A stretch of DNA of 64,000 nt from contig JAURVB010007699.1 of NCBI GenBank assembly GCA_033002965.1, positions 62,001 through 126,000 on the forward strand, given 5' to 3'. Position 1 is the first letter of the stretch; every line of letters begins with the position of its first letter. This stretch comes from Piper betle (taxonomy: Eukaryota; Streptophyta; Magnoliopsida; Piperales; Piperaceae). The position numbers and the translations under genes are program-made. Of this stretch, positions 1 through 13,048 are shown in pieces. Under the pieces are notes generated by a model. It worked only from the letters and a program-made list of their open reading frames with translations, did not search any database and had not been told where the DNA came from.

Positions 1-1
1 A

Positions 2-1038
2 CTGCGTTGGACAGCTGAGGAGGGAGCAGTTTTGAAGGTACATCTGTTACATTACATGTTTAAATTAACTGTAATGGCAAATGTGTCAGGTTTGTACGCC
101 TGATATGTGCTAGACTTAAGTCCTTCGCGTATATCACATCTTCAACTCACTTTGATGTTAAAAAGAACGAAGAACTTGGAACGATAATTTTTTTCTTCTG
201 CTAATTTTACCCGCCAATTATTGTTCATACAACCATAAACTAGAAAGCAAGATTACATTCAGGAAAAAAAGAGTGAAACTAAGTATGATGAACAAGAGTG
301 CATTTCTTACTCATTTAGATAAATTGATTTATCATTAAAAAAATTGATTTGAAAATTTATCGAGAGGTGCATTAAGGTTTATGCCGCTAATTGGTCCTTT
401 TACTTCTTTTGTTTTATCTTTTCCCTCCCAAGCTGGCTGCATGATTGGCATAAATTAATTCTTCGCAACAAAAGGATGGTAAAACAACCTGTGAGTCTGC
501 AGCTTGCAAGTTTTTTAATAGCAGCTGGCCTGTGAAAGGATCTTCAACAGTGTGGTTAAAACGAGAGAAAGAAGTAAGAGTTCTAGTGCTGTGATGCTAT
601 ACTATTCTTCGCTATGTGACTTTCTGAATTCAGCCATACAAATGAGTTCCGGTGCTATGACTGTGAACTATCCGTTCTGATGTACTGTTTGAGGACTCTT
701 TATATGAATCTTTGGTGTCTTGAGAATATACAAATATTTGAGCTGGCAAATGTTAATTAGAAACGATAAGAGTGCTTAATATAGTACATTCAGCCTTTGC
801 ATCTTTTGGTTATGTAATTGGTAATGAAATGCCTTGTGCTTCAATGATTAGATTACTTACCAGTGTGACTTTATGTTGTCAGGAATTGGTGTCGAAATTT
901 TTGAGTAATTCCTCGGAGAACAATATTAGAAGATGGTAAAGTTTTCCACAGAAGTGGGACACCAATGGACTTGAAAGACAGATGGAAGAACATCCTGAAA
1001 TATCAAGATAGAAGCAGAGCATGATAGGAAGCCTTCGT
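2..1038 (+). pseudogene. 3' end of a SANT/Myb-like (telobox-type) DNA-binding protein, frame broken
   Basis: Two pieces of one SANT/Myb domain are visible. Bases 2-37 read LRWTAEEGAVLK and end at a GT donor. After an intron (38 to about 881, ending TCAG) comes ELVSKFLS, then in the next frame IPRRTILEDGKVF and SGTPMDLKDRWKNILK, with a TGA at 1036-1038. WTAEE at the start and DLKDRWKN in helix 3 are hallmarks of the plant telomere-repeat-binding type of Myb domain, which usually lies at or near a protein terminus. A one-base loss near 905-907 breaks the frame, and the conserved Trp before R-x-I-L is Arg (CGG). The rest of the gene lies left of the window. The break could be sequencing error, as in several neighbours, or true decay; the lost Trp favours some decay. 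A DNA-binding role is inferred from the family only. Confidence 0.6.
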
Positions 1039-1039
1039 G

Positions 1040-1422
1040 AGGCAGAATCTGTCGTGTATAAATGACAATACGCCATGTATTAGTAAATGTATAAATCTTG
1101 CTGGTAATGAGCATCTTTTGTAATATATATAATGTACGTGTACGTTGGTTACCTAAGGTTTTGTAATACTCTAGCACTGCACTTGCTCGTTTGAGCTTGA
1201 AGAACTGGACTTTCGATTGTCACTGCTTCCTTTTAATTTAATGTATGCGTTTATATATGATTTAATTTTAAAAAAATTAGTGGAAAGAACAAATCATTTT
1301 GTACTAATTCAAGGCTTAAGATTGGCCGTGTAATGCACGAGTGTAGCGTACGCAATGCGCTGGTGATCCGCCTGGTACAGGGATGAAGAAGAACAAAGTC
1401 AAACCAGTGGAAGACGTGATTG
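1040..1422. other. Gene-free spacer between converging genes
   Basis: AT-rich sequence that must hold the 3' UTR of the SANT-like gene (+) and that of the SDR gene (-). I see no coding exon, RNA gene or repeat in it. Confidence 0.5.
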
Positions 1423-2291
1423 CTAAACCAAAGTAAAAGCGCCATCGACGACGAGGTCATGCCCACTCACGAATGCCGACTCCTCGGAAGCAAGGAAGAG
1501 CGCCGCCTCCGCTACGTGCTTCCCCTTTAGCACCACTCCTTTCAAGTTCGAATTCTCCGTCATCATCGCCTCCAACTCCGCCGGCCCCGTCATCGTCAAC
1601 TCCGACGACAGCGGCGTCGCCACCCCATATGGCGACACACTGTTCACCCTTATCCCGTGCTCTCCGAGCTCCGCCGCCGCCGCCCTCACCACCCCCAGCA
1701 CCGCCATTTTAGACGCTGAGTAGACGTGCGGGGCCAGCCCCGGCCGCCTTGCCGCAATGCTGGCCGTGCATATGATGGACCCTCGTGTGCCGCTCGCCGC
1801 CATTGCCCTGGCCGCATGCTTGGTTGCGGCCACCGCCCCGGAAGTTGACGGCCATGGCGCTGTCCAGCTCCGATAAGTTCAGGTCCATGATGCCGGCTAG
1901 GGGACCGGCGACACCGGCGTTGCTGAACATGACGTCGAGACGGCCGTACTTGGCGATGGCGTGCGCCACCGCTGCCTCCACCTGCTTCTCGTCCGTCACG
2001 TCGCAGTGGAGGTAACAGCACTGGTTGGGGCTGCCGATGGAGGCAGCCACCCGTTGGCCCAACTCGTCTTGGACGTCGGCGATGACAACGCGAGCGCCGT
2101 GCTCTACGAACAGCCTGGCCGCCGCCTCGCCGATCCCGCTGGCCGCCCCTGTTATGATCACCACCTTGCCTTCCAACCTGAATCATATATATATATATAT
2201 ATATATATGCAGCATACACATTAATCAACAAACAAACAAGTGCAATAGCAATAGACTAAAATGGGTCGCTTCCTCACCTTGGCGTAGCCAT
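1423..2291 (-). CDS. Short-chain dehydrogenase/reductase (plant SDR110C type), one frameshift
   Basis: NAD(P)-dependent short-chain dehydrogenase. Exon 1 (2291-2278) is only ATGGCTACGCCAAG followed by GTGAGG. The intron runs to CAG at 2178, and exon 2 (2177-1423) begins LEGKVVIITGAASGIG, the TGxxxGIG cofactor loop. Next come the acidic D after the second strand (VVIADVQ), the NAG motif (FSNAGVAG), the catalytic Ser in ICTAS and the YSASK catalytic Tyr/Lys. The C-terminus VVDGAFTLV is complete, and about 265 residues is normal. The sequence resembles the secoisolariciresinol dehydrogenase, momilactone A synthase and zerumbone synthase group, whose substrates are terpenoids, lignans or ABA precursors; the substrate cannot be told here. 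The frame shifts near 1834-1840 (NFRG to AATKHAAR), consistent with two lost bases in a GC-rich run. All motifs survive on both sides, so I regard it as a probable sequence error. Confidence 0.85.
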
Positions 2292-2380
2292 GGCAGATCG
2301 ATTTGATGAGAGTGAAAAACAATATGAGATGAATGATCTTCTGCTTGTTCATACGCCGAGCTAGAGGAATGAGCTGATCG

Positions 2381-2390
2381 TTTTTTATAG
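2381..2390 (-). promoter_or_regulatory. TATA box of the SDR gene
   Basis: On the minus strand this reads CTATAAAAAA, about 90 bases before the ATG at 2291. That implies a 5' leader of roughly 60 bases. Assigned by motif and distance only. Confidence 0.5.
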
Positions 2391-2399
2391 TACCCGGTC

Positions 2400-3410
2400 C
2401 GAGAAAATTAAATCACCATTTGGTAGTGAGCTTTTGGACTAAGTAAATATGGCAAGGAATCTGATCGCCCCTCGTTACTTAGCAGTATTAATAATGCACA
2501 TTTACAATCATTATGTAAGAAAGTCTAGCTGTGACCATTTGCTGCCTCGCTAAAAAAAATACCATTTCTTTACGTAAGTGGTAGTGTTTAACATGGGGAA
2601 CAGGACGTTACCCGCTTCACAATTTCTAATACCAATTCAGTAAATAAAGCTGGCGCAGCTGCTTTCAAATAAGCTATTAATCTATCAAAGTAGTGAGCGA
2701 CTCATGATATACTGAGCCGGCCAAACATGCATGTAGGACGACAGGTAGAGTCCCCTGATGAACAGAAACTCCGTCACTTTCGCCACTTCCGGCGCCTTCG
2801 CGATGTCCAAAAGGTATGCATTTAACTGGTTTGTCTGGCTCGAGGCAACACAAGTGCCAGTTGCTTCTGTTTGTTTTTTGACCAGCATACTTTTACTCGA
2901 GAAGAACGGAAAGCTAGGTGCAAAAATAATGCGGTCATCGGGTTACCGTGCATTATTCGCGCAACATTTTCTTATTCTGCACGTTCTCGTCTGTCTTCTA
3001 TAATTGATCAGTTGTTGCGCATTGTGGACGAGATACCACTTTCTGATTGGGATCTTCCATGTGCAATGTGCAGGTGCAATTTGAGAGGAGTAGAAAAAGC
3101 ATTCGGATTTGTTTGGTGGCGCACAAGCATCATTATTGTAATAGTGTATATATTTTTTAGGCACCGACGGGGTCATGGTTCGTTGCAAGTTTCTTGCGTG
3201 CGTGTCTCTTCAATTTCCCTCATTCTTATATAAGATTGACGAGTTACGTTGGTAAATGGCAGCAATTATATTGGATCCCATATGCTATACGAGACTCCTA
3301 CCTTTCTGATAAAAAAATAACTTTGCCTAAGCATAAAATCAACCAGATAACACAAATACATAGTCAATCATGTAAACAAGTGAAGCAAACAGAACTGGTA
3401 ATGTTGGTCT
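2400..3410. other. Intergenic, nothing recognised
   Basis: Mixed-composition spacer upstream of the SDR gene. Short ORFs occur around 2758-3233 but show no recognisable domain and no paired splice sites. Confidence 0.4.
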
Positions 3411-3551
3411 TTTGAGAGGCTACAACCAGAGATAAACGAACTCAAAGAATACACAGACGACATGGCTATGGCCAGAGCTGCTCTTAAAGCTATAAAATCA
3501 ACAGGTAAAAAGTCGGTCAACGGCAAGAAGCTTATTACATTCGGAATGTGA
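3411..3551 (+). CDS. Possible terminal exon of an unrecognised protein
   Basis: An open frame runs from about 3411 to a TGA at 3549-3551. It encodes about 45 residues including ERLQPEINELKEYTDDMA and ends KKLITFGM. The start is charged and helix-forming, the end is basic, and a possible acceptor (TTTTGAG) lies at its left edge. I do not recognise the family and cannot link an upstream exon in 2400-3400. It overlaps the expected 3' UTR of the converging dihydrolipoyl dehydrogenase gene, so it may be chance. Confidence 0.2.
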   Translation, partial: FERLQPEINELKEYTDDMAMARAALKAIKSTGKKSVNGKKLITFGM

Positions 3552-3619
3552 TGAGCAGTTTATTATGCATTCTCAAAAAATTAAACTGGGGCAGCAAAAA
3601 CACGAAAAACAAGCAACTC

Positions 3620-7440
<3,821 letters not shown>

Positions 7441-8277
7441 AAAGTTTATAGACGCTAATAACTGAGTCATTATCTTTGACCGACAAAAAGCTAACCTGCC
7501 CAACAACACGACCAGACCAGGCTCGGAACGATTCACTTCCTCTCCACTTCACTCTCTTCCCGCGCACTCCTTCTTCTTCCCCGGCGACGCCTTTTCTTCC
7601 TTCGCCGGTGCCACTCTCCGACGTCGCACAGCTCACTGGTGCGTAAAAAATAAAAGTTGCTTTTTTTTTGGCTGAGCGTTTTATCCTGTTTTACTAATAT
7701 TTACGCCATTCTAATTCCTTCTAGCTTTTGATTCCTACTCGATTGAACTGTTCCCATCCCTCGTTTTTTCGCTTTGTTTCTCCCCGTATATACTTTCGTC
7801 CGAGTTTTACCAGTGATCTAGCGATCTGTTATGTGTGAACAAGTTGTTAAATGACTATTTTAAGGATTTGGGAAGAACATTTCTTCTTCTTTTCTTCCGA
7901 TGTATTTCTGTGGTTCGCGGGTAAAGTTAGTCTTTGCCGTGTTTCTGTCTATAGATTGATTGTTTACATCTTTTTTTCAGGGCTAATTGTTGGGTTTATC
8001 CTATGTGGGTCGCAGACGGTGGTCGTGATTTGTATATATATATAACCTAACGGGAAAACTTTATTCACTTTTGGATTAAAAAAGACCCGTAATACTTATT
8101 GCAAGCCTTTTTTGGGATTGGTGTTTATATAAGATGAGATTGTCAAACGATGAAGATTTTGACATTATCCGATGGGTTTATTGTTGGGTTTATCCTACGT
8201 CGGGTCGCAGAGGGTGTTGGTGACTTTTATATAGGCTAATGGAAAAGTCTTATTCCTTAAATTAACTTTTGGATTAC

Positions 8278-8640
8278 GTGACACCTGTTTTAAGTCTCTT
8301 TTAGGGGCTCAAAAGGCCTAACATTAATATTAGTTGAGATTTGTTGTTTCTGTTACATTACGTGAGATTTCTGTTCCAATATTAATTATGTGAGAAGGTT
8401 GAAGGCCGAGTGATTATTCAAGAGGTTTGCAACACTTCCCTCCCTGGACGAGGTTTGCAACACTTCCCTCCCTAGATGTGATACCTGTTTTAAGTTCTTT
8501 TTGGGGGCCCAAAGGGCCTAATACTAATGTCGGGATTTGTTGTTTCTGTTACGATATTAATTGCTACTGAGGAGTCTGCTGTGAGAAGGTCAAGCGATTA
8601 TTCAAGAGGTTTACAACTTGTATTGTGAAAGCGATGTGAC
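8278..8640 (+). repeat. Imperfect tandem duplication of about 200 bp in the kinase leader intron
   Basis: Unit 1 (about 8278-8477) and unit 2 (about 8478-8640) share ACCTGTTTTAAGT, the GGGGCxCAAAxGGCCTAA stretch, GATTTGTTGTTTCTGTTAC and GATTATTCAAGAGGTTT in the same order. Inside unit 1 a 28-base piece with CACTTCCCTCCCT is itself doubled near 8423-8477. Confidence 0.7.
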
Positions 8641-10034
8641 TTCCCTAGGTATAGTAAACGTACCTCCAATGGGCGGCGCAGGCGGTAATGGTGTTGTCGT
8701 GGAAAGTTTGTTTGAAGAAATGAATGATATGAAGATAAGAGAAGACAGGGTAATTATATGAAAATGTTAGCTGGCTCTCTCAACATGAATCTCGTTGCCC
8801 TTTGGTTTTCTCAGGCTGGATTTGTTTTCAACTTTTCTCTTGTTAGGATATTAAAGCAGCTGTTTGATGGAAGTGCAACTGAAACAGGTCACATTATTGT
8901 GACAACTATTGGTGGTGGAAATGGTCAACCAATATTGGTAAGAAATTGGGCTTTCATTGGTTGTTTTGGTTTAGTCGCTTAATTCTCTCATCTTTACCTT
9001 TTTGTATAATTTTGTGACCAATAAGGGAAATATTTGTTTAACATTTACATGTTTAAAATGTATATAATTTTTTGGTTGAACATTTCTAGAGGTTATGTTC
9101 CATATGAAGGGAATCTCTGTTAGTATATTAGGTAATTCAACCATTAGCATTTTATGTAACAGTGAAACAATGATGAAGAAAACTAACTAATTGGTTGGCC
9201 TGTAATTTGAAATCCTTTATAAGTTTGCAATTCCTTAACTTGGATAAAAATCAGTACATTCTTATATTTATTTTTCTAATGGTAGACAATAAGCTACATG
9301 GCCGAGCGTGCTATTGGTCAAGGCTCTTTTGAAGTAGTCTTTTAGGTAAATTGATATTTATACCTTTACTTTTAGCATGCAACTTACCTTGATAATCACC
9401 GCCCTATCATGATAGCAAGTTTTGTATGCTGAACTAATGGTGATTCTCAATCTTTGTTGGTGGCTAAATGCCTTGAAACTGGTGAAATTGTGCAATAAAA
9501 ACGGTTCTCCAGGATAAGAGGTACAAACACCGGGAGCATCAAACCATGCGCTTACTCGACCACCCCAATGTTGTTTTGCTGAAGCACTGTTTCTTCTCAA
9601 CAACCGCAAACAATGAGCTCTTTCTGAATCTGGTTCTTGAGTATGTTCCTGAAACTGTGCATTGAATGATCAGACACTACAACAACATGAACCAATGTAT
9701 GCCTTTGCTATTTGTCAAACTTTATGTGTATCAGGTACAACATTTTATTTTAAATTTTTTATTTCAAAATAAACATTTCATTAGTGAAATTGAATTTTCT
9801 CGTCAGATACTAATATCGTTTTGAAAATTAGTTAATTTTTTTTCCACTTCGCCACTTCCACTTTTGGATGTGTCACAAATCTGTCGGGCACTGACTTATC
9901 TTCATGGAAGTCTAGGTGTGTGTCAGAGAGATATCAAGCCACAAAATCTTCTGGTGTGCTTCCTAAACCAATCTTCATACAGATTTGTATTTTCATGCAA
10001 GGTTGTTGATTAAAATGTTAATGAGGTGAGATAG

Positions 10035-10042
10035 GTTAATCC
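10035..10042. repeat. 8-bp target-site duplication, left copy (GTTAATCC)
   Basis: GTTAATCC lies directly left of the MITE end GAGGGGTGCTAATCGAGC, and the same eight bases follow the other end at 13659-13666. Eight bases is the hAT superfamily length. Confidence 0.75.
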
Positions 10043-10185
10043 GAGGGGTGCTAATCGAGCAAGCGAGCCGAGCTTAACTTGTGTTCGAACTTAGCTCAAA
10101 TAGTTTGAAACTCGTTCGAACGAGTTTTGAACATATATGTTCGAATTTGACTCGACTCGAAACTCGATATATAAAATATAATACT

Positions 10186-10563
10186 TATATATGAAACTTG
10201 GTTATGCTATTTTATTATGGAGAGAAAATAGAGAAAATGCAAAATTCAAAATTAAGAAAATTACCCAAAACTTTTGCACTACCAAAGTCATAGTTTTAGT
10301 TGGTTCGTGTGTAGATTAACTAAGGTTGCTAATTGAGTGAGCCAGCTCATAAGCATTTAGCGTTCGACACAGCTTGACTCGACTCGAAATTTGACATTTA
10401 AGTGCTCGAGCTAGAACTTGACTCAAACTCAAATCTTACGAGCCGAGTTTGAGCAAGGTCGTATTCGACTCAACTCGACTCGGTTATAACTCGAACTCAA
10501 CTCGTAGCTCGACTTGAACTCGGTCGATAAAATAATATAATAATATAATTTTTATATTATTTA
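10186..10563. repeat. Left arm of a large inverted repeat (partner about 13418-13790)
   Basis: Read on the minus strand, this arm reproduces the right MITE part, the target site and the kinase intron 3' flank almost to the splice acceptor. For example TGGTTATGCTATTTTATT here matches the complement of 13755-13785. Scattered mismatches show it is old. Confidence 0.75.
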
Positions 10564-10591
10564 CTAAAATGGCTTGACAAGGTCATAGTTT

Positions 10592-10624
10592 TTTTACTAT
10601 TGTTATCGCCAAAGATAGGACACA
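10592..10624 (+). repeat. 33-bp direct repeat, left copy
   Basis: The 33 bases starting TTTTACTATTGTTATCGCC are identical to 12819-12851. In the right copy they are the first codons of a small membrane-protein ORF; here they run straight into the reverse-transcriptase region. Confidence 0.8.
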
Positions 10625-10779
10625 ATTTATAATATAGGGAAGGGAAATAAAAAAGAACAAGATGAAATAAAAAACATACCTATGATGAGAGAATTAGAGA
10701 AAATAGGACTGATAGGAGAGGATATAAATAAAAATAAATGTACTTATGAATTTAGTCTTAACATTAAGAATCCAGATTT

Positions 10780-11540
10780 AATAATAAGAACAACAAACTT
10801 AGAATTTAGTCCTAAAGATATAAAGGAGTTTAAAGTCTAAATAAAAGAATTAATAGATTTAGGATTAATTAGAAGGTCACTAAGTCCTCATAGATCAGCT
10901 GCTTTTATAGTAAGAAAACATTCTAAAATAGCAAGAGGAAAAGCGGGGATAGCATTTAATTATAAAAGACTAAATGATAACACATATGATGATGCTTACA
11001 ATTTACCTCATAAAAATAGTATTATAAATTTAATACAAAATAAAAAAATATTCAGTAAATTTGATTTAAAAAGTGGATATAATCAGATAAAAATGAAAGA
11101 AGAAGATAAACCCTGGGCAACTTTTACTTGCCCTGATGGACTGTTTGAATGGAATGTATTGTCTTTCGGACTAAAGAATGCTCCAGCTATATTCCAAAGG
11201 TTTATGGATAATATATTTGGAAATTTTAATTTTTGTATAGTCTATATAGATCACATTTTAGTAGCCTCAAATAGTATGAAAGAACATCTAAATCATTTAA
11301 AACAAGTATTTAGAGCCATAAAGGAAGCAGGTATAGTTATATCCAAAAGAAGACGGAGATTGGAAAACCATGCATAAATTTTTAGGATTAAAAATATGAA
11401 AAGGAAAAATAGAATTACAACCTCATATAGTAGTAAAAGCCTTAGAATACCCAGATAAAATGGAAAATAAAAAACAATTACAATCCTTTCTAGGATTATT
11501 AAATTATGCTAGGAAATTTATTTCTAAACTATCAAATTAG
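10780..11540 (+). pseudogene. Pararetroviral reverse transcriptase remnant, active site lost
   Basis: This RT palm and fingers region has blocks in the expected order: the entry helix with ELIDLGLI, the FDLKSG block, FTCPDG, FGLKNAP and FQRFMDNIF, then the catalytic block reading YIDH instead of YIDD, so one metal-binding Asp is gone. After about 11375 the frame breaks; QSFLGLLNYARKFI marks the start of the RT connection, and no intact RNase H follows. A stop at about 10838 and several after 11375 also interrupt it. In the living family the enzyme copies pregenomic RNA into DNA in the cytoplasm. This copy is dead. Confidence 0.85.
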
Positions 11541-11739
11541 TATGACCTTTATATGGAAAATTAGGAAAAAACAGACAAATATATTTTAACCAAGAAGATG
11601 ATATAGAATTCATGGATGATATAAACTTCTATTTGCATATTGAACGAGAAAGGAGAGGAAATTTCATCCTCACTAGGCTAGTTATAACTTATTAGCAGAA
11701 GACCGGACCATCCAAATCTATGGCCCAAGACACTGGAAG

Positions 11740-12158
11740 ATGAAATGCCCATTTACTAGTGAAGGACATCACATTACCCAAGAAGATATTGTGGAAGGGA
11801 TCTTTCAAAATGGACATTATGTTTATAATGTTAATTTATATGTTGAGGAACATATGGAGGAAGATGAAGATGAAGAAGATTATGTGGTTCCTAATGAGGA
11901 CGTGCAACCAAATGATCAGGTAGTTCCTAATCAGCCTGAGCCACAACAACCTCGTCTAAGTATGCAAGATAGGTATGCTAATCCTTCCCACCAAGAGAGG
12001 AATTAGCGAAATTGGAAGGAAAATGAATCTGAGCAGGACAGTGATGAATATGATGAATATCAAGATGCCCAAGACCCTAACGAAACTGAAGACTTTCAGA
12101 ATGAAGGAAGTGGCATGCTGTCACCCAGGATTCCCAGACAATACGTAAGATATATTTA
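11740..12158 (+). pseudogene. Acidic Pro/Glu/Asp-rich ORF of unknown role, one in-frame stop
   Basis: The open frame begins MKCPFTSEGHHITQED and passes through a Glu/Asp-rich run (EEDEDEED), a Pro/Gln/Val-rich linker and, after a TAG at 12004-12006, a further acidic stretch to a stop near 12158. The frame may begin earlier, around 11690 (TIQIYGPRHWKM). It follows the RT remnant directly, so RNase H and whatever lay between are deleted. I do not recognise the domain. Its place between RT and the promoter-like block suits the last ORF of a circular pararetrovirus. Confidence 0.45.
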
Positions 12159-12164
12159 AAAAGA

Positions 12165-12363
12165 ATCTACACTACGTGGAGAATTCCTCACTAAGAATCT
12201 GGACTACGTGGAGAATTACTCACCAATAAATATGAGGCTGTAAAAAAAAAAAAAGTGTCAAAAAGTGGTAGATGGATATGAAAAGGAATATCATGTAAAA
12301 ATCGGATATGTCCGGACTTGTAAAGTTTTATTAAAAGCTGAGTCAAATCCAAGCTTATAAAAG
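12165..12363 (+). promoter_or_regulatory. Promoter-like block: doubled ACGTGG boxes and TATA
   Basis: ACTACGTGGAGAATT occurs twice, near 12170 and 12206, within a repeat of about 27 bp. Both contain an ACGTG G-box-type core. A TATAAAAGG box follows at 12356-12364, about 150-185 bases downstream. Paired ACGT elements upstream of a strong TATA are typical of pararetroviral full-length-transcript promoters. The link is by position and motif only. Confidence 0.5.
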
Positions 12364-12627
12364 GATTCATTGTGTACTTATAAGAAGTAAGTGGTTGCAA
12401 GAAGAAATTCTTGGAGTCTACAACAAGTTTGGAGTCCAGTTTGTAGATCGTGCAGATCTAAAACTATTGTAAGTGTGTTTATGTGCTTTTGAAGTAAAGA
12501 TATTATACGTGTGTTTATGTATTTTTGAAGTGTCTTATACCGTATGAAAAAACTTAATTATCATTAAAACTAAGAGGATTTAATTTAGCCTGGAATTTCC
12601 TGATAAAAGCCTCTGAGTCCAGGATAT

Positions 12628-12639
12628 TGGCATCAAGAC
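12628..12639 (+). promoter_or_regulatory. Weak candidate primer-binding site
   Basis: TGGCATCAAGAC matches 8 of 12 bases of the usual initiator-Met-tRNA primer site TGGTATCAGAGC. It lies in the leader downstream of the TATA, where a pararetroviral primer site would be. The match is poor and could be chance. Confidence 0.2.
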
Positions 12640-12672
12640 GGGAAGTCATTTAGCCGTTAATTCCATAGGAAC

Positions 12673-12711
12673 ATGCCAAAAGGGAAGTGGGTTAATTTAA
12701 AACACCGTTAG
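12673..12711 (+). CDS. Tiny leader ORF (12 codons)
   Basis: ATG to TAG encoding MPKGKWVNLKHR, a basic dodecapeptide. It ends 24 bases before the next small ORF. It may be only an upstream ORF of the viral-type leader. Confidence 0.2.
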   Translation: MPKGKWVNLKHR

Positions 12712-12735
12712 TTTTAAGTGGTAAAAAACAAGTTA

Positions 12736-12813
12736 ATGGTCAGTATTGAATTGATATTATTAGGAACAATTGTAATTATAGTTGTAGCAGTATTAGTGTG
12801 CGTTAGCTGTTGA
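12736..12813 (+). CDS. Small hydrophobic ORF 1 (25 aa), one membrane segment
   Basis: ATG at 12736, TGA at 12811-12813. After MVSIE the product is almost entirely Ile, Leu, Val and Ala and ends CVSC, so nearly its whole length would be a membrane helix. It shares a LLGT(I/L) core with the next ORF. Stop and next start abut as TGAATG. It lies downstream of the promoter-like block of the pararetroviral segment. No family is recognised; a membrane or movement role would be pure inference. Confidence 0.35.
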   Translation: MVSIELILLGTIVIIVVAVLVCVSC

Positions 12814-12981
12814 ATGTATTTTACTATTGTTATCGCCAAAGATAGGACACAGTTAATAAGTCTGCACATACATAATTCTATAGTAAGTTTAACCATAATA
12901 TTATTAGGAACTTTAATAATTTCAATATATTTTGTAGTATTTTGCATAATCTTTAAGAAAATTATAAACTTAAAGTTGTAA
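12814..12981 (+). CDS. Small hydrophobic ORF 2 (55 aa), one membrane segment
   Basis: ATG at 12814 immediately after the TGA of the preceding ORF, TAA at 12979-12981. The first 25 residues are polar (IAKDRTQLISLHIHNS), then comes about 22 hydrophobic residues around ILLGTLIISIYFVVFCII and a basic tail (KKIINLKL). This fits a type III or tail-anchored small membrane protein. It is uninterrupted although neighbouring viral-type genes are broken. Bases 12819-12851 are repeated exactly at 10592-10624. The family is unknown. Confidence 0.4.
   Translation: MYFTIVIAKDRTQLISLHIHNSIVSLTIILLGTLIISIYFVVFCIIFKKIINLKL
12819..12851 (+). repeat. 33-bp direct repeat, right copy
   Basis: Identical to 10592-10624. 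It is not an LTR because the sequences on both sides differ completely. Confidence 0.8.
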
Positions 12982-13048
12982 AAAAAAAGGTATATTAAAA
13001 AATCTCAAATTCTGAGACTCTTCTACAAATTGTAAAATCTCAAATTCT

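Larger units (their letters stand above)
10625..12985 (+). mobile_element. Fossil endogenous pararetrovirus (Caulimoviridae-like) segment
   Basis: A degenerate viral-type segment embedded in the composite insertion. In order: reverse transcriptase (about 10780-11540), acidic ORF (11740-12158), promoter-like non-coding block (about 12159-12670) and three tiny ORFs (12673-12981). The RT reads FSKFDLKSGYNQIKM, FTCPDGLFEWNV and FGLKNAPAIFQRFMDNIF, the wording typical of caulimovirids rather than Ty3 or Copia elements. No LTRs, integrase or chromodomain were found. Coding parts contain stops and frameshifts and most of RNase H is missing. The order agrees with a circular pararetrovirus genome opened upstream of the RT. 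The left 33-bp repeat suggests that more than one genome equivalent was once present. It is not capable of expression as a virus. The genus is unknown. Confidence 0.75.

Noticed and set aside
1473..2306. Several plus-strand ORFs across the SDR gene
   Set aside because: They are antisense shadows of a GC-rich coding region with strong third-position bias; only the minus strand shows SDR motifs.
10592..12851. The 33-bp direct repeats taken as short LTRs
   Set aside because: Flanks differ, there is no TG...CA boundary, and the right copy is inside a reading frame; caulimovirids have no LTRs.
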